Positions 7,402-16,409 of a DNA stretch of 64,000 nucleotides are shown here, one piece after another. How positions within the stretch are numbered: position 1 is the first letter of the stretch; every line of letters starts with the position of its first letter. The notes beneath the pieces were generated by a model. It saw only the letters and a list, made by a program, of their open reading frames with translations, was not told the origin of the DNA and ran no database searches. A program made the translations under genes and the position numbers. The DNA lies in assembly GCA_003133225.1 (NCBI GenBank), contig PKWL01000041.1:124151-188150 (forward strand). The letters run 5' to 3'. The DNA comes from Janthinobacterium sp. (lineage in GTDB: Bacteria; Pseudomonadota; Gammaproteobacteria; Burkholderiales; Burkholderiaceae_D).

Positions 7402-9555
7402 TCAGTGCTTCAAGTAATGATCGAGCCAGTCGAGCACAGTATGATGCCAGAGCACGGAGTTGGCCGGCTTGAGTACCCAGTGGTTTTCGTCGGGAAAAAT
7501 CAAGAGTTTGCTTTCTATGCCTTGCCTTTGCAAGGCCGTAAATGCGCCCAGAGCCTGGGTGGTGGGGATGCGGAAATCGAGCTCGCCTTGGACCACCAGC
7601 ATCGGCGTCTTCCATTGGTGGACGGTATTGACGGGATTGAATTTCTCGTGTTTTTTCGGAGCCGCGTAATAGGCGCCGCCGTTTTCCCATTCGTCGAACC
7701 AGAGTTCGTCCGTCGAGTAATACATCGCACGATTGTCGAAGACGCCGTCGTGATTGACGATGCAGCGGAAGCCGTCCGCCCAATTGCCTTCGATCCAGTT
7801 CATCATATAGCCGCCGTAAGAGGCGCCCAGCGCGCAACTATGTTCGCGGTCGAGCCAGGGGAATTTCTTGGCGGCCGCCGCCAAGCCTTTTTTCAAGTCT
7901 TCCAGCGGCTTGCCGCCCCAGTCGCCACTGATGGAATCCGTAAATGCCTGGCCATACCCGGTTGAACCATGAAAATCGATAAAGACGGTGGCATAACCGG
8001 CACCCGCGTACACCTGGGGATTCCAGCGATAGCCCCAGGCGTTGCCGAAACTGCTCTGCGGGCCTCCGTGCACGAGAAAGGCGACCGGGTACACGCCGCC
8101 AGCCACCGCGTTCCACGGCTTCATCGCATAGCCATACACGGTTTCGCCCTTGGCGCCAAGGAAGGAAAACTGCTCATACGCGCCAAAACGCACATTTGCC
8201 AGCGCTTCGCCGTTTTGCTGCGTGAGCTGGGTCATCGCCCCGGCGCCCGCGTCGACATTAAGCTTGAACAGCTGCGCAGCGGACGCGAGGTTGGCCTGGG
8301 TCAAGACGAGCGTGTCGCCTTGTACGTCAAATTCGTTGACCCAGCCTTGGCCAGTCATGGGCGTGACGTTGCCGTTGTCGGCATCCATGGAAAACAAGCG
8401 ATGCTGGCCAAGGTCGTCGGCGCCAACGAGCAGCGCCTTGCCGTCCGGCCGCCAGCGAAATTCCGATATCGAGCGGTCCCAGTTCTGTGCCAGATTGCGT
8501 TTCTTGCCGCTGGCTAGGTCCAGCAGGACCATATGCATGCGGTCCGCTTCAAATCCGGGTCGGGCCGTGGCCAGATAGGCCAAGGTTCGGCCATCCGGCG
8601 CATAGGCCGGTTTCGTGTCCGTTGCTTTGTTGCCGGCGGTGAGGTTGCGCGGCGTGCCGCCTGCTGCAGCGACTTCGTAGAGGTCAAAGTTGGTTGACCA
8701 CGGTTCCGATTGGCCGGCGATGCGGGCGGCGAAAACAATCGTCTTGCCATCCGGGCTGAAGCGATATTCGTCGCGCTCGCCATACGGCTTTGACGGCACA
8801 TCGGCGTCAAGCGATCCGGTCAAGCTGACGATCGCCCCGCTTAGTTGCCCGTTGCCGTCGAGCGCGCCCGAGTACAGCACCGCATTGCGCCCATCGGCCC
8901 AGGAATCCCAGTGGCGCACGAACAGTCGATCATAGAGGCGGCCGCTGGCTTTGTTTTTCATGCGCTCGGCCAGGCGCGAGCGGGTGCACGCCAAATCCGC
9001 ACATTGGCGAAATACGTCCAGGCTCATCACCAGCCGATCGCCCTTCGGCGACAGGCGGAAATTATCGACATCAAGTGGCAGGTCGGTGACCTTCATCGCT
9101 TCGCCGCCGCTAAGGGGCAAACGCCATACCTGCGACGTGCCCGAGCGTGCCGATAAAAAGAAAATGGCGTCCCCGGCCGCAGACCATTCTGGATCGCTGC
9201 CGCCAGCGTCGCTTTGCGTCAGGCGTCGCGGCAGTGCCCTTTCCGCGCGTAGGTCAAGCATCCAAAGTTCGCTATGGCCGCGATTTTTATTCATCTCCGT
9301 GGTCCGTACCGTATACACCACCCGCGACGCATCGGGCGACAGGGCTGGGCTCGCGACGCGCTCCATGTTGACCATGTCTTCCACCGTAAAGCCGCGTGGC
9401 GCCGCCTGTGTGTTGGCAGCGGCCATCGCCGCCCCCAGAATTAGCGAATGTAATATCATGCGCATGCCCGCAGCGGCAAGCAAGCGCCGCCTCTTCAAGT
9501 CTTGGACCAGCACTTGCGGCCACCGCCGCACCCACGGCCCTTTTTCCGTCGCCAT
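7402..9555 (-). CDS. S9 family prolyl oligopeptidase-like peptidase, exported
   Basis: An acylaminoacyl-peptidase/DPP4-like serine peptidase, about 717 residues from this start. The N-terminal half is a WD/TolB-like beta-propeller (repeats such as SPDASRVVYTV, SPDGKTIVFAA, APDGRTLAYLA). The C-terminal alpha/beta hydrolase domain has the triad: Ser in GASYGGYMM (about 580), Asp in VQGELDFRIP (about 660) and His in PDENHWV (about 692). It probably trims peptides in the periplasm. The start is uncertain: the ATG at 9555 has a good GAGG site and gives an N-region with RRRLLAAAG before the hydrophobic stretch, reminiscent of a Tat signal; the ATG at 9465 lacks a ribosome site but gives an ordinary Sec signal (MRMILHSLILGAAMAAANTQA) and 687 residues. 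Confidence 0.88.
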   Translation of the reverse strand: MATEKGPWVRRWPQVLVQDLKRRRLLAAAGMRMILHSLILGAAMAAANTQAAPRGFTVEDMVNMERVASPALSPDASRVVYTVRTTEMNKNRGHSELWMLDLRAERALPRRLTQSDAGGSDPEWSAAGDAIFFLSARSGTSQVWRLPLSGGEAMKVTDLPLDVDNFRLSPKGDRLVMSLDVFRQCADLACTRSRLAERMKNKASGRLYDRLFVRHWDSWADGRNAVLYSGALDGNGQLSGAIVSLTGSLDADVPSKPYGERDEYRFSPDGKTIVFAARIAGQSEPWSTNFDLYEVAAAGGTPRNLTAGNKATDTKPAYAPDGRTLAYLATARPGFEADRMHMVLLDLASGKKRNLAQNWDRSISEFRWRPDGKALLVGADDLGQHRLFSMDADNGNVTPMTGQGWVNEFDVQGDTLVLTQANLASAAQLFKLNVDAGAGAMTQLTQQNGEALANVRFGAYEQFSFLGAKGETVYGYAMKPWNAVAGGVYPVAFLVHGGPQSSFGNAWGYRWNPQVYAGAGYATVFIDFHGSTGYGQAFTDSISGDWGGKPLEDLKKGLAAAAKKFPWLDREHSCALGASYGGYMMNWIEGNWADGFRCIVNHDGVFDNRAMYYSTDELWFDEWENGGAYYAAPKKHEKFNPVNTVHQWKTPMLVVQGELDFRIPTTQALGAFTALQRQGIESKLLIFPDENHWVLKPANSVLWHHTVLDWLDHYLKH

Positions 9556-10455
9556 CGACGCCTCAACGGCAAGGACTGGCCCCGGGGCGACGGTGCCACA
9601 GGGGTTCGTGCTGGGCAAATTGGTGCGCGGCGGCGACCTCCAGGGCGCGCTGTTTGCCAAGAGCGCCGCAGGTAGCGAGACCCATGCTTTCAAGGGCCGC
9701 TCTACCTTACCTCTCTTGAACGGGCGCAGTAGCGCCGTTAGCGCAGCGGGTTTTGCGCCAGGCTTGGCACGCCGTTTGCCCGTGCCCATCAGGGCACCTC
9801 ATGGGCAGCAGCCGACGCCAAGGACATCAGGGCCCCCCTTTTCCTGGTCCCTTGCGCGAACGGGATTGCCGTCATGAAAACAAGCAGTCAATGGCCGCAT
9901 GTCCCGCCCCGTGTCCCGCGGCGATAGCGTCGCTCTTGGCCCCGCGCCAACGGGCGCGATCCACAGGAGGCGAATTTGCAGCAGCCGGCCCGCGCGGGTA
10001 GCGCATACGCCCATGCCAAGGGCCCGGCGCCATTAAAGGATTGCGCTGGTGCTTGCGGCGGGAACCGATCTCCGTTAATAGGTTAATCACACCACACCTT
10101 TTGCAAATGGTTGCCGCAACTTGACGCTTCAGGCCGCTTGGTGCGGGCCTGAGATAGGCGCGCAGCGACGATCAACTCAGCGGGCGCCTCTTGAACCTGT
10201 GCCGGGCGCCGTCTGGAAATGGGATCGTCCCCCAAACGGGGCCTTGCCCAATGCAAAGAGTATGAGCCCAATCGGATCAAATTACGTCCAGCTAGCGCAA
10301 TATCTGGCTGAAAGTAAACTCAGCTTTGCCTTATAATCGATCCCGCACGTTGTATGCTCTTTTCGATTTTTGCTCCGTCCTCCATTCTCTCTATCGACCA
10401 GCAACTTGAACCGTTGCCGCGGTAGAATCCACCACACTATTATGAAGTAGAAATC
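9556..10455. other. gene-poor spacer with one promoter candidate
   Basis: About 900 bp without a recognisable gene. Several frames are open because of high GC, none with family resemblance. Near the right end a promoter-like pair lies upstream of the next gene: CTGAAA at 10308-10313 and TATAAT at 10332-10337 with an 18-bp spacer, giving a leader of roughly 110 nt before the ATG at 10456. Confidence 0.45.
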
Positions 10456-10851
10456 ATGGACAAACTGATCTATATCCCTTTAGCCATTGGCATTTTCGGC
10501 GGCGCCTACCTTGGTTACTGGTCGAGCAAGGCCCTTGTCTTAAGGCTGAGCAAGGGCTCTCACCCTTCTCGTCTTGTGCTGTGGTGCGCGGCCATTGGGG
10601 CACTGCTCGCGGCGCTGCCATCAATTGTCCTCGCTTTCATTATTGGTGCTAATTTTGGAGGTACACTAGGCGACGCCGCTCGCTTTAGTCCGGCTCTGCG
10701 CGCGGCCGCCGTGCCGTCCGGAATCGCCTTTGGGATCACGGTTGTCTTGGGCGGCGGACTCGCCATTGGCGTTGTGGTGGGAGCCCTGATGGGAAGATTG
10801 ATCGCTTATGTTATGCGAAAGTTGGCCCCAACCACGAGCGGGACGCTATAA
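10456..10851 (+). CDS. small hypothetical inner-membrane protein
   Basis: A 131-residue protein that I cannot assign to a family. It has three clear hydrophobic segments: residues about 4-22 (LIYIPLAIGIFGGAYLGYW), 43-68 (VLWCAAIGALLAALPSIVLA onwards) and 92-117, the last very Gly/Val rich with GGGLAIGVVVGALMGRL. Gly-zipper-like GG spacing in the first and third segments suggests helix packing or oligomerisation. The loops are short and the termini basic. No strong ribosome site precedes the ATG, but a TATAAT promoter candidate lies about 120 bp upstream. It is convergent with the GGDEF-EAL gene, so no operon partner hints at function. Confidence 0.65.
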   Translation: MDKLIYIPLAIGIFGGAYLGYWSSKALVLRLSKGSHPSRLVLWCAAIGALLAALPSIVLAFIIGANFGGTLGDAARFSPALRAAAVPSGIAFGITVVLGGGLAIGVVVGALMGRLIAYVMRKLAPTTSGTL

Positions 10852-10880
10852 AGCGGGCAGGACCGTTTCTAACCCGGCCG

Positions 10881-13046
10881 TCACCCGCCAACGGGGGCGC
10901 CTTGCGCGGCCATCGGGCCGCGCCGCTTGGGGGGTGGTAACGTTTTTTCTTCCAGCAGCATCTGTTCGAGTTCCGGCACGGACACGGGCGGGCTGAAATA
11001 ATACCCCTGGATTTGATCGCAGCAGTGGCGTCGCAGATAAGCCAGTTGCGCCGCCGTTTCCACCCCTTCTGCGATCACGTCCAGCTTTAAGCTATGAGCC
11101 ATGCGGATGATCGTCAAAGCAATGGCGGCATCGTCCGGGTTGCTCGTGATGTCGCGGATAAAGGCGATGTCGATCTTCAATTTATCGATGGGGAAACGGC
11201 GCAAATAGGCCAGGCTGGAATAGCCTGTGCCGAAATCGTCGATGGAAATCTGCACCCCGCGCTTCTTTAAATTGCGCAAACTGGCAATGGTGCGTTCCGT
11301 GTTGACCATGAGAGTGCTCTCCGTCAATTCCAGTTCCAACAGATTGGCCGTGATGCCATTGTCAAAGAGGCCATTGCCGACATCCCGATCCAGATCCCCT
11401 TCAACGAATTGGCGTCCAGAGGCGTTCACCGAGACTTGAACCGGGCCAATCGGGGAGCGCATCCATAGCCCGATTTGCTTGCACGCGCTGGCGATGACCC
11501 AACTTCCCACCCGCACGATGAGCCCGGTCTCTTCCAAGACGTGGATGAACTCTTGCGGCGGCACCAGGCCGTGGCCGGGCCGCTGCCAGCGGATCAAGGC
11601 TTCGAGGCCGGCGATGCGGCCGCTATTGAGTTTCACCTTGGGTTGGTAGTGCAAAACGAATTCACCTTGTTCGACTGCCTTGCGCAAGGCCGTCTCCAAG
11701 TCGCGCCGGGCCAATACTTCGACATTCATTTGCGCCGTGAAAAAACGGTAAGCGTCGCGTCCGGCCTGTTTGGCCCGGTACATCGCCGTGTCCGCGTATT
11801 TGATCAAGGTTTCAGGGTCCGATGCATCATCGGGATGGACCGTGATGCCGATGCTGGCGGTCACGCTCACCTCGTGGCCTCGCAGCTCGAACGGCGCGCG
11901 TAGCACATCGCGGATTTTATCGGCGACCTGGGCGGCGTCTTGGCGGCCGTCTTGCATCACCAGGATCAGGGCAAACTCATCCCCACCGAGGCGCCCGACC
12001 GTATCGCGGATGCGCACGCATTGGATCAAGCGGTTGCTGAACTGGCCCAGTAGTTCGTCGCCAATGGCGTGCCCCAGCGTGTCGTTTACGTTTTTGAAGT
12101 GATCCAAGTCGATGAACAGGACGGCGACCAGCCAGCCGCCATCCGCGGCCTGGGTCAAGGTCTTTTTCAAGGTCTGATAGAACAGCATGCGGTTGGGCAA
12201 TCCCGTTAAGGCATCGTAATGGGCCATATGATGCAAGCGTTGCTCCGCTTCCTTGCGCTCGGTGATGTCGCGCAGCACGCTCACGATGATCCAGTCGGCG
12301 CCGCAGCGTTGGGCATGCCGATGCACTTCGACTTGCAAGTGAGAACCGTCCTTGCGCCGGATCTGGGTTTCTGTCAATTCGTTTGCACTTTCGCCGGCGA
12401 TGATGGCATCGTACAGGCTCTCTAGCTGCGCCGGCGTGGCCGCGCCCAGCTGCGTCGGGCCGAGCTGGAATAATTGCTCGCGCGTGCAGCCGAGCATGTC
12501 GCAGGCGGTCGCATTGACCTCGACAAAGCGCATGGTGCTGCGGTTGACGAGGAAAATCGCATCGGCGCTGACGTCCATCGCCGTGCGGAAACGTTGCAAG
12601 GCGACCGTGCGCGCCTGCACCTGCTGCTCTAAGATCGCGCTATGGTTTTGCAGAAAATCGCCGTATTCCTTCAGGCGCAATAAATTACGCACCCTCAGCC
12701 ACAATTCGGCGCGGTCGACGGGCTTCGTCAAAAACTCCTCCGCGCCCGCATTCAGGCCGGCCAGGCGGGCGCTGCGGTCGATTTGCGCCGTCACCATGAT
12801 GATCGGAATATTCGAGGTGGCGGGGCGGGCCTTGAGGATGTTGGCCACCTGGTAGCCGTCCATGCCGGGCATCATGATGTCGAGCAAAATCAAGTCCGGC
12901 GCCCGCTCCCCGATCAGGGCCAAGGCTTGTTCGCCGTTGGCAGCGCACACGGTGACATAGCCTTCGGGGCGCAGCAACGCTTCGAGCAGCTTGCGGTTTT
13001 GGACCTCGTCATCGACGATGAGGATGGTGGCCGGCAGGGTGCTCAT
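10881..13046 (-). CDS. response regulator with REC-PAS-GGDEF-EAL domains (cyclic-di-GMP turnover)
   Basis: A 721-residue signalling protein. Residues 1-130 are a receiver domain (phospho-acceptor Asp56 in LILLDIMMPG, conserved Lys in LTKPVDR); a PAS domain covers about 150-270; the diguanylate cyclase domain (about 280-445) has an intact GRLGGDEFAL active site; the EAL phosphodiesterase domain (about 450-700) has EALIRW, NASGRQF, ELTEST, DDFGTGYSSL, KIDIAFI and EGVET, all consistent with catalysis. Both activities look intact, so net output cannot be predicted. Its ATG overlaps the TGA of the upstream CheY-like gene (ATGA), so it is translationally coupled to the kinase operon and probably phosphorylated by it. 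The product nucleotide is the ligand of the riboswitch at 4.1 kb. Confidence 0.93.
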   Translation of the reverse strand: MSTLPATILIVDDEVQNRKLLEALLRPEGYVTVCAANGEQALALIGERAPDLILLDIMMPGMDGYQVANILKARPATSNIPIIMVTAQIDRSARLAGLNAGAEEFLTKPVDRAELWLRVRNLLRLKEYGDFLQNHSAILEQQVQARTVALQRFRTAMDVSADAIFLVNRSTMRFVEVNATACDMLGCTREQLFQLGPTQLGAATPAQLESLYDAIIAGESANELTETQIRRKDGSHLQVEVHRHAQRCGADWIIVSVLRDITERKEAEQRLHHMAHYDALTGLPNRMLFYQTLKKTLTQAADGGWLVAVLFIDLDHFKNVNDTLGHAIGDELLGQFSNRLIQCVRIRDTVGRLGGDEFALILVMQDGRQDAAQVADKIRDVLRAPFELRGHEVSVTASIGITVHPDDASDPETLIKYADTAMYRAKQAGRDAYRFFTAQMNVEVLARRDLETALRKAVEQGEFVLHYQPKVKLNSGRIAGLEALIRWQRPGHGLVPPQEFIHVLEETGLIVRVGSWVIASACKQIGLWMRSPIGPVQVSVNASGRQFVEGDLDRDVGNGLFDNGITANLLELELTESTLMVNTERTIASLRNLKKRGVQISIDDFGTGYSSLAYLRRFPIDKLKIDIAFIRDITSNPDDAAIALTIIRMAHSLKLDVIAEGVETAAQLAYLRRHCCDQIQGYYFSPPVSVPELEQMLLEEKTLPPPKRRGPMAAQGAPVGG

Positions 13047-13453
13047 GGCGTCCCAAAAAGGTAGGCGTGCGCTTGACTATCCTCGGCCGACCCGGCCAGG
13101 AGGGCGTCGACGGCGGCATACAATTGCTGATAGCGCAAGGGCTTGGCGATGTACGCGTCGCAACCGGCGGCCTGGCTTTTTTCCTCATCCGTTTTCATGG
13201 CGAGAGCGGTCAAGGCAATGACGGGAATGCCGGCCGTGGCCGGATCCTGTTTCAGCAAAGACGTCGCCGCCAAACCGTCCATGCCCGGCAGCTGGATATC
13301 CATCAGGATCAAATCGGGCCGCTCGCCCCGCACTAAGGTCAAGCCCGTCTCGGCATCCACGGCGCACTGCACGGTATGGCCCGCGTTACGCAGGAGGAGC
13401 GACGCCAGTTTCATGTTCGCCGGATTATCCTCGATGATTAATATTCTGGCCAT
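13043..13453 (-). CDS. single-domain (CheY-like) response regulator
   Basis: A stand-alone receiver domain of 136 residues beginning MARILIIEDNPANMKLASLL, with phospho-acceptor Asp52 in LILMDIQLPGMDG, a Thr/Ser switch residue in VIALTALAM and the conserved lysine in AYIAKPLRY. It resembles DivK/CheY-like phosphate shuttles rather than DNA-binding regulators, since no output domain follows. The ATG at 13453 has AAAGGAG five to six bases upstream. It lies 10 bp downstream of the hybrid kinase and overlaps the GGDEF-EAL gene by four bases. A phosphorelay from the kinase through this protein, or parallel phosphorylation of both regulators, is the natural inference. Confidence 0.9.
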   Translation of the reverse strand: MARILIIEDNPANMKLASLLLRNAGHTVQCAVDAETGLTLVRGERPDLILMDIQLPGMDGLAATSLLKQDPATAGIPVIALTALAMKTDEEKSQAAGCDAYIAKPLRYQQLYAAVDALLAGSAEDSQAHAYLFGTP

Positions 13454-13463
13454 GCGGTCTCCT

Positions 13464-15971
13464 TTAATGGGGGAGCGGCAGCAACGCGCGCCTGACTTCT
13501 GCGATAAAACGGGCGCGATTGAAGCGCGCCTTTTCGACGATATGGATGACTTTGTCCGGATTGCAATTGAGCGCGGCACGGTCTTGCGCCGTGACTTGTT
13601 TGGCCGTGACCACCAGGATCGGAATGCGCGCCGTATCGGAATTGCGCTGCAGCGCTTCAACGACATCGAAGCCGCTCACGTCCGGCATCATCAAATCGAG
13701 CAAAATCAAATCCGGACGCAGCCGCTGCGCCAGGGTGATTGCCTCGCTGCCGCCGTACGCGCGCACGACTGCGTAGGCCGGGCTGGGTAAGAAGGCAGCA
13801 ATCACCTCGACCGCCTTCTGGTCGTCATCGACAACGAGTACCGTGTGCGTGCGTTCCGGGGCCGGATGCAGACCCAGATTGGCCAGCGTCGCTTTCAGCT
13901 GGGAGCGGCTGATCGGCTTTTGCAATACGGCAGCGGCGCCGCCGCTCAGCGCCATATTGTGCTCGGCAGGACCGGCGATCAGCACCACCGGCACGTGGGC
14001 GAGGGCGCTGTTTTCTCGTATTTGCAGGAGAAACTCCCAGCCGTCGATGCCCGGTAAATGCAGATCGAGCGTGATCAAGCTGAGGGTTTGCTGCGGCGCC
14101 AACAGGAGTGCGGCCTCGGCCGTGGCGGCGCGCAAGACCGTGAAGCCCTCTTCCTCGAGCAAGAGGCGGACCAGGTCGGCCGCGCGCTCGTCGTCCTCGA
14201 CGACTAAGGCAATGCGTTCCGCGGTGGGCGCGGGTGCGGGCTTGGCGGCGCCCGCACCCGCCAAGCTGGCAGCAGATTGCAGCGGCGTGCGCAGCGGCAA
14301 CCAGACGGCGAAGCGGGCCCCCTCGCCCTCCGCGCTGGCCACGGCGACGGTGCCTCCATGCAGTTCGGCCAGCTGTTTGACCATCGCCAAACCGAGACCG
14401 GTACCTTCGAATTTGCGCGCCAGGCTGCTGTCGATTTGGCTGAAAGGCTGGAACAATTTCGTCATGTTTTCTTGAGAGATGCCGATGCCGTAATCGCTGA
14501 CACAGATTTCTAGAAATTCTTCGTAGCCATTGTCATTCAAGGGAAAGGAGTGCACCGGCCACGCGCCAGGCAGGGTGCCAACGGCGGAGCGCGCGACGCG
14601 GCGCGCGCGCAAGGTCACGCGCCCGCCGACGGCACTAAATTTGACGGCATTTGAGAGCAGGTTGTAGACAATTTGCTTGGTCTTGCGCATGTCCAATTGC
14701 GGTTGGCCCAAGTTGTCGCCGACATCGAACTCGAGATGGATGCGTTGCGAGACCGCCATTTCCCTCACGATCGACTGGCTGTTCAAGAGCAATTCGTGCA
14801 AGTCGACGGCTTCCAGTTCGATGGCCATCATGCCCGCTTCCACCTTCGACAAATCGAGAATGTCATTGATGAGGGACAGCAAGTGCTGGCCGCTGCTGAA
14901 AATATCGCCGATGTATTCATGCTGGATATCGCTCATCTGACCCATCAAGCCATCCTTCAGCGCTTCGGAAAAGCCTATGATGGCGTTCAGGGGCGTGCGC
15001 AATTCGTGCGACATGGTGGCCAGGAACTCGGACTTCATGCGGCTGGCATGCTCCAACTCGATATTTTTTTCCTGCAAGGCGCGTTCGAAGCGCTTGCGTT
15101 CTGTCACATCGCGCGCCGCCGCGAAGACGCCTTGCAGCCGGTGGTCGCGGTCGTAGAAAGTGACTGCATTGTAGGAAACGACCGTTTCCTCGCCATTTTG
15201 GGCGCGCACGGTCAGTTCGTAGTCGCTCACCTTGTTCGCGGCGAGAACTTGTTTGATCGCGGCGTCGGCCCGCACCGGATCGGTAAAGAAATTCTTGCAT
15301 GGCGCACCGATCAATTCGTCGCGCCTGCGCCCCGTTAGCGCCACCATCTGACAGTTGACGTCCGTGATGGTGCCGCGCGGGTCGGTCGCCATGAGCGCGT
15401 CGATATTTGATTCGATCAGGGAGCGCGTATAAAATTGCTGGTCACGCAGGCGTTGATCGAGTAGGGCCTGGGCCGCCTCGACGTGTTTGCGCGCCGTGTT
15501 GTCGGTCCCAATCAACAGATAACCGATGATGTTGTCTTGCGCATCACGCAGTGCCGTCACCGAGACGATGGCTGGGAAGCGGCTGCCATTCTTGCGCACC
15601 TTGGTCAGTTCGTAAATATCTTCGATGCCGCGCGAGGCCTTAAACACGAGCGCATCGAAGCCGGCCGCGATCGGCGTCGCAAATTCCACGCTGAGGGCCG
15701 CCGCGCGCGCCAGCAATTCTTGCGGATCCGAGATCTCGGCCGGAGTGATCTTGTTGACGACATCGGTGGCCGCATAGCCGAGCATGCGCTCGGCGCCGAC
15801 ATTGAAAATCTGAATCACGCCTTTTTCATCCGTGGCAATGCAGGAAAAGTAAGCGCTGTGGAAAATGGCGTCTTGCAACGCGCTCATCTTGAGTAGCGAT
15901 TTCTGGCGCCGAAATGTGCCGTCGGCGCCCCCTTGCTTGTCGAATACGCCATCACGAGTGCCGGTTTTCAA
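13464..15971 (-). CDS. hybrid sensor histidine kinase, PAS-PAS-HisKA-HATPase-REC-REC
   Basis: An 835-residue soluble-looking kinase with no membrane segment. Two PAS sensor domains (about 30-165 and 180-295, each ending in a PAC-like segment) precede the dimerisation domain with phospho-acceptor His322 in MSHELRTPLNAI. The ATP domain shows the N box (NLLSNAVKFS), DYGIGIS and GTGLGLAM. Two receiver domains follow: the first with LITLDLHLPGIDG, the second with LILLDLMMPDVSG. A TTG at 15971 is preferred as start because GGGAGGA lies six bases upstream; the ATG at 15998 would place that ribosome site inside the gene. It heads a three-gene operon with a CheY-like regulator and a GGDEF-EAL protein, so cytosolic or redox/light-type cues probably set cyclic-di-GMP. 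Confidence 0.92.
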   Translation of the reverse strand: MKTGTRDGVFDKQGGADGTFRRQKSLLKMSALQDAIFHSAYFSCIATDEKGVIQIFNVGAERMLGYAATDVVNKITPAEISDPQELLARAAALSVEFATPIAAGFDALVFKASRGIEDIYELTKVRKNGSRFPAIVSVTALRDAQDNIIGYLLIGTDNTARKHVEAAQALLDQRLRDQQFYTRSLIESNIDALMATDPRGTITDVNCQMVALTGRRRDELIGAPCKNFFTDPVRADAAIKQVLAANKVSDYELTVRAQNGEETVVSYNAVTFYDRDHRLQGVFAAARDVTERKRFERALQEKNIELEHASRMKSEFLATMSHELRTPLNAIIGFSEALKDGLMGQMSDIQHEYIGDIFSSGQHLLSLINDILDLSKVEAGMMAIELEAVDLHELLLNSQSIVREMAVSQRIHLEFDVGDNLGQPQLDMRKTKQIVYNLLSNAVKFSAVGGRVTLRARRVARSAVGTLPGAWPVHSFPLNDNGYEEFLEICVSDYGIGISQENMTKLFQPFSQIDSSLARKFEGTGLGLAMVKQLAELHGGTVAVASAEGEGARFAVWLPLRTPLQSAASLAGAGAAKPAPAPTAERIALVVEDDERAADLVRLLLEEEGFTVLRAATAEAALLLAPQQTLSLITLDLHLPGIDGWEFLLQIRENSALAHVPVVLIAGPAEHNMALSGGAAAVLQKPISRSQLKATLANLGLHPAPERTHTVLVVDDDQKAVEVIAAFLPSPAYAVVRAYGGSEAITLAQRLRPDLILLDLMMPDVSGFDVVEALQRNSDTARIPILVVTAKQVTAQDRAALNCNPDKVIHIVEKARFNRARFIAEVRRALLPLPH

Positions 15972-16409
15972 CAGATATCCTCCCGCGCCACACTTCAATT
16001 GCTAAGCCACTTTTGGAGCGCGGCTTAGAGCTCACGCCGTCTCTTAGCCCCTTAGACGCGAAAAAGACGGTGCAAGGAGATTATCATAGGTCGTTTTTCT
16101 TTGCTCACAGCGGGCCGCCTAATGTGCTCTGGCAATGGGTCCTGGCCGAGGCGCGCCCGGCGCCCGCCTCGAGCAACAGCCGGAAGTTGCCAGGCAAGAA
16201 AAGATGGCTGCGCGCGGCAGGGCGCCCGGGCCCGGGTGGGAGGGGGAAACAGATGGCCACGCCCGCTCACAGCGCGCGCATGCGAATGATCATGCGCCGA
16301 TGTGAGAAAATGGACAAAACAGGGAAAATAGCGCCAATAATGATAGGTGGCATAGCGCTATGGCCTCCGAGGCGGGCATGGAAATCTTCACTTTTTTCGG
16401 GACTGCAAC
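15972..16409. other. divergent spacer between kinase operon and M14 gene
   Basis: No gene recognised. It must hold the promoters for the minus-strand kinase operon and the plus-strand carboxypeptidase gene. A GC-rich inverted-repeat-like stretch (GAGGCGCGCCCGGCGCCCGCCTC) occurs around 16150, and a purine-rich segment around 16305-16340, but no consensus promoter can be assigned. Confidence 0.4.

Noticed and set aside
9396-9877. Plus-strand open frames antisense to the S9 peptidase N-terminus and running beyond it
   Set aside because: Superficially protein-like in places, but no start signal or family match; most of it is the shadow of the peptidase signal region.
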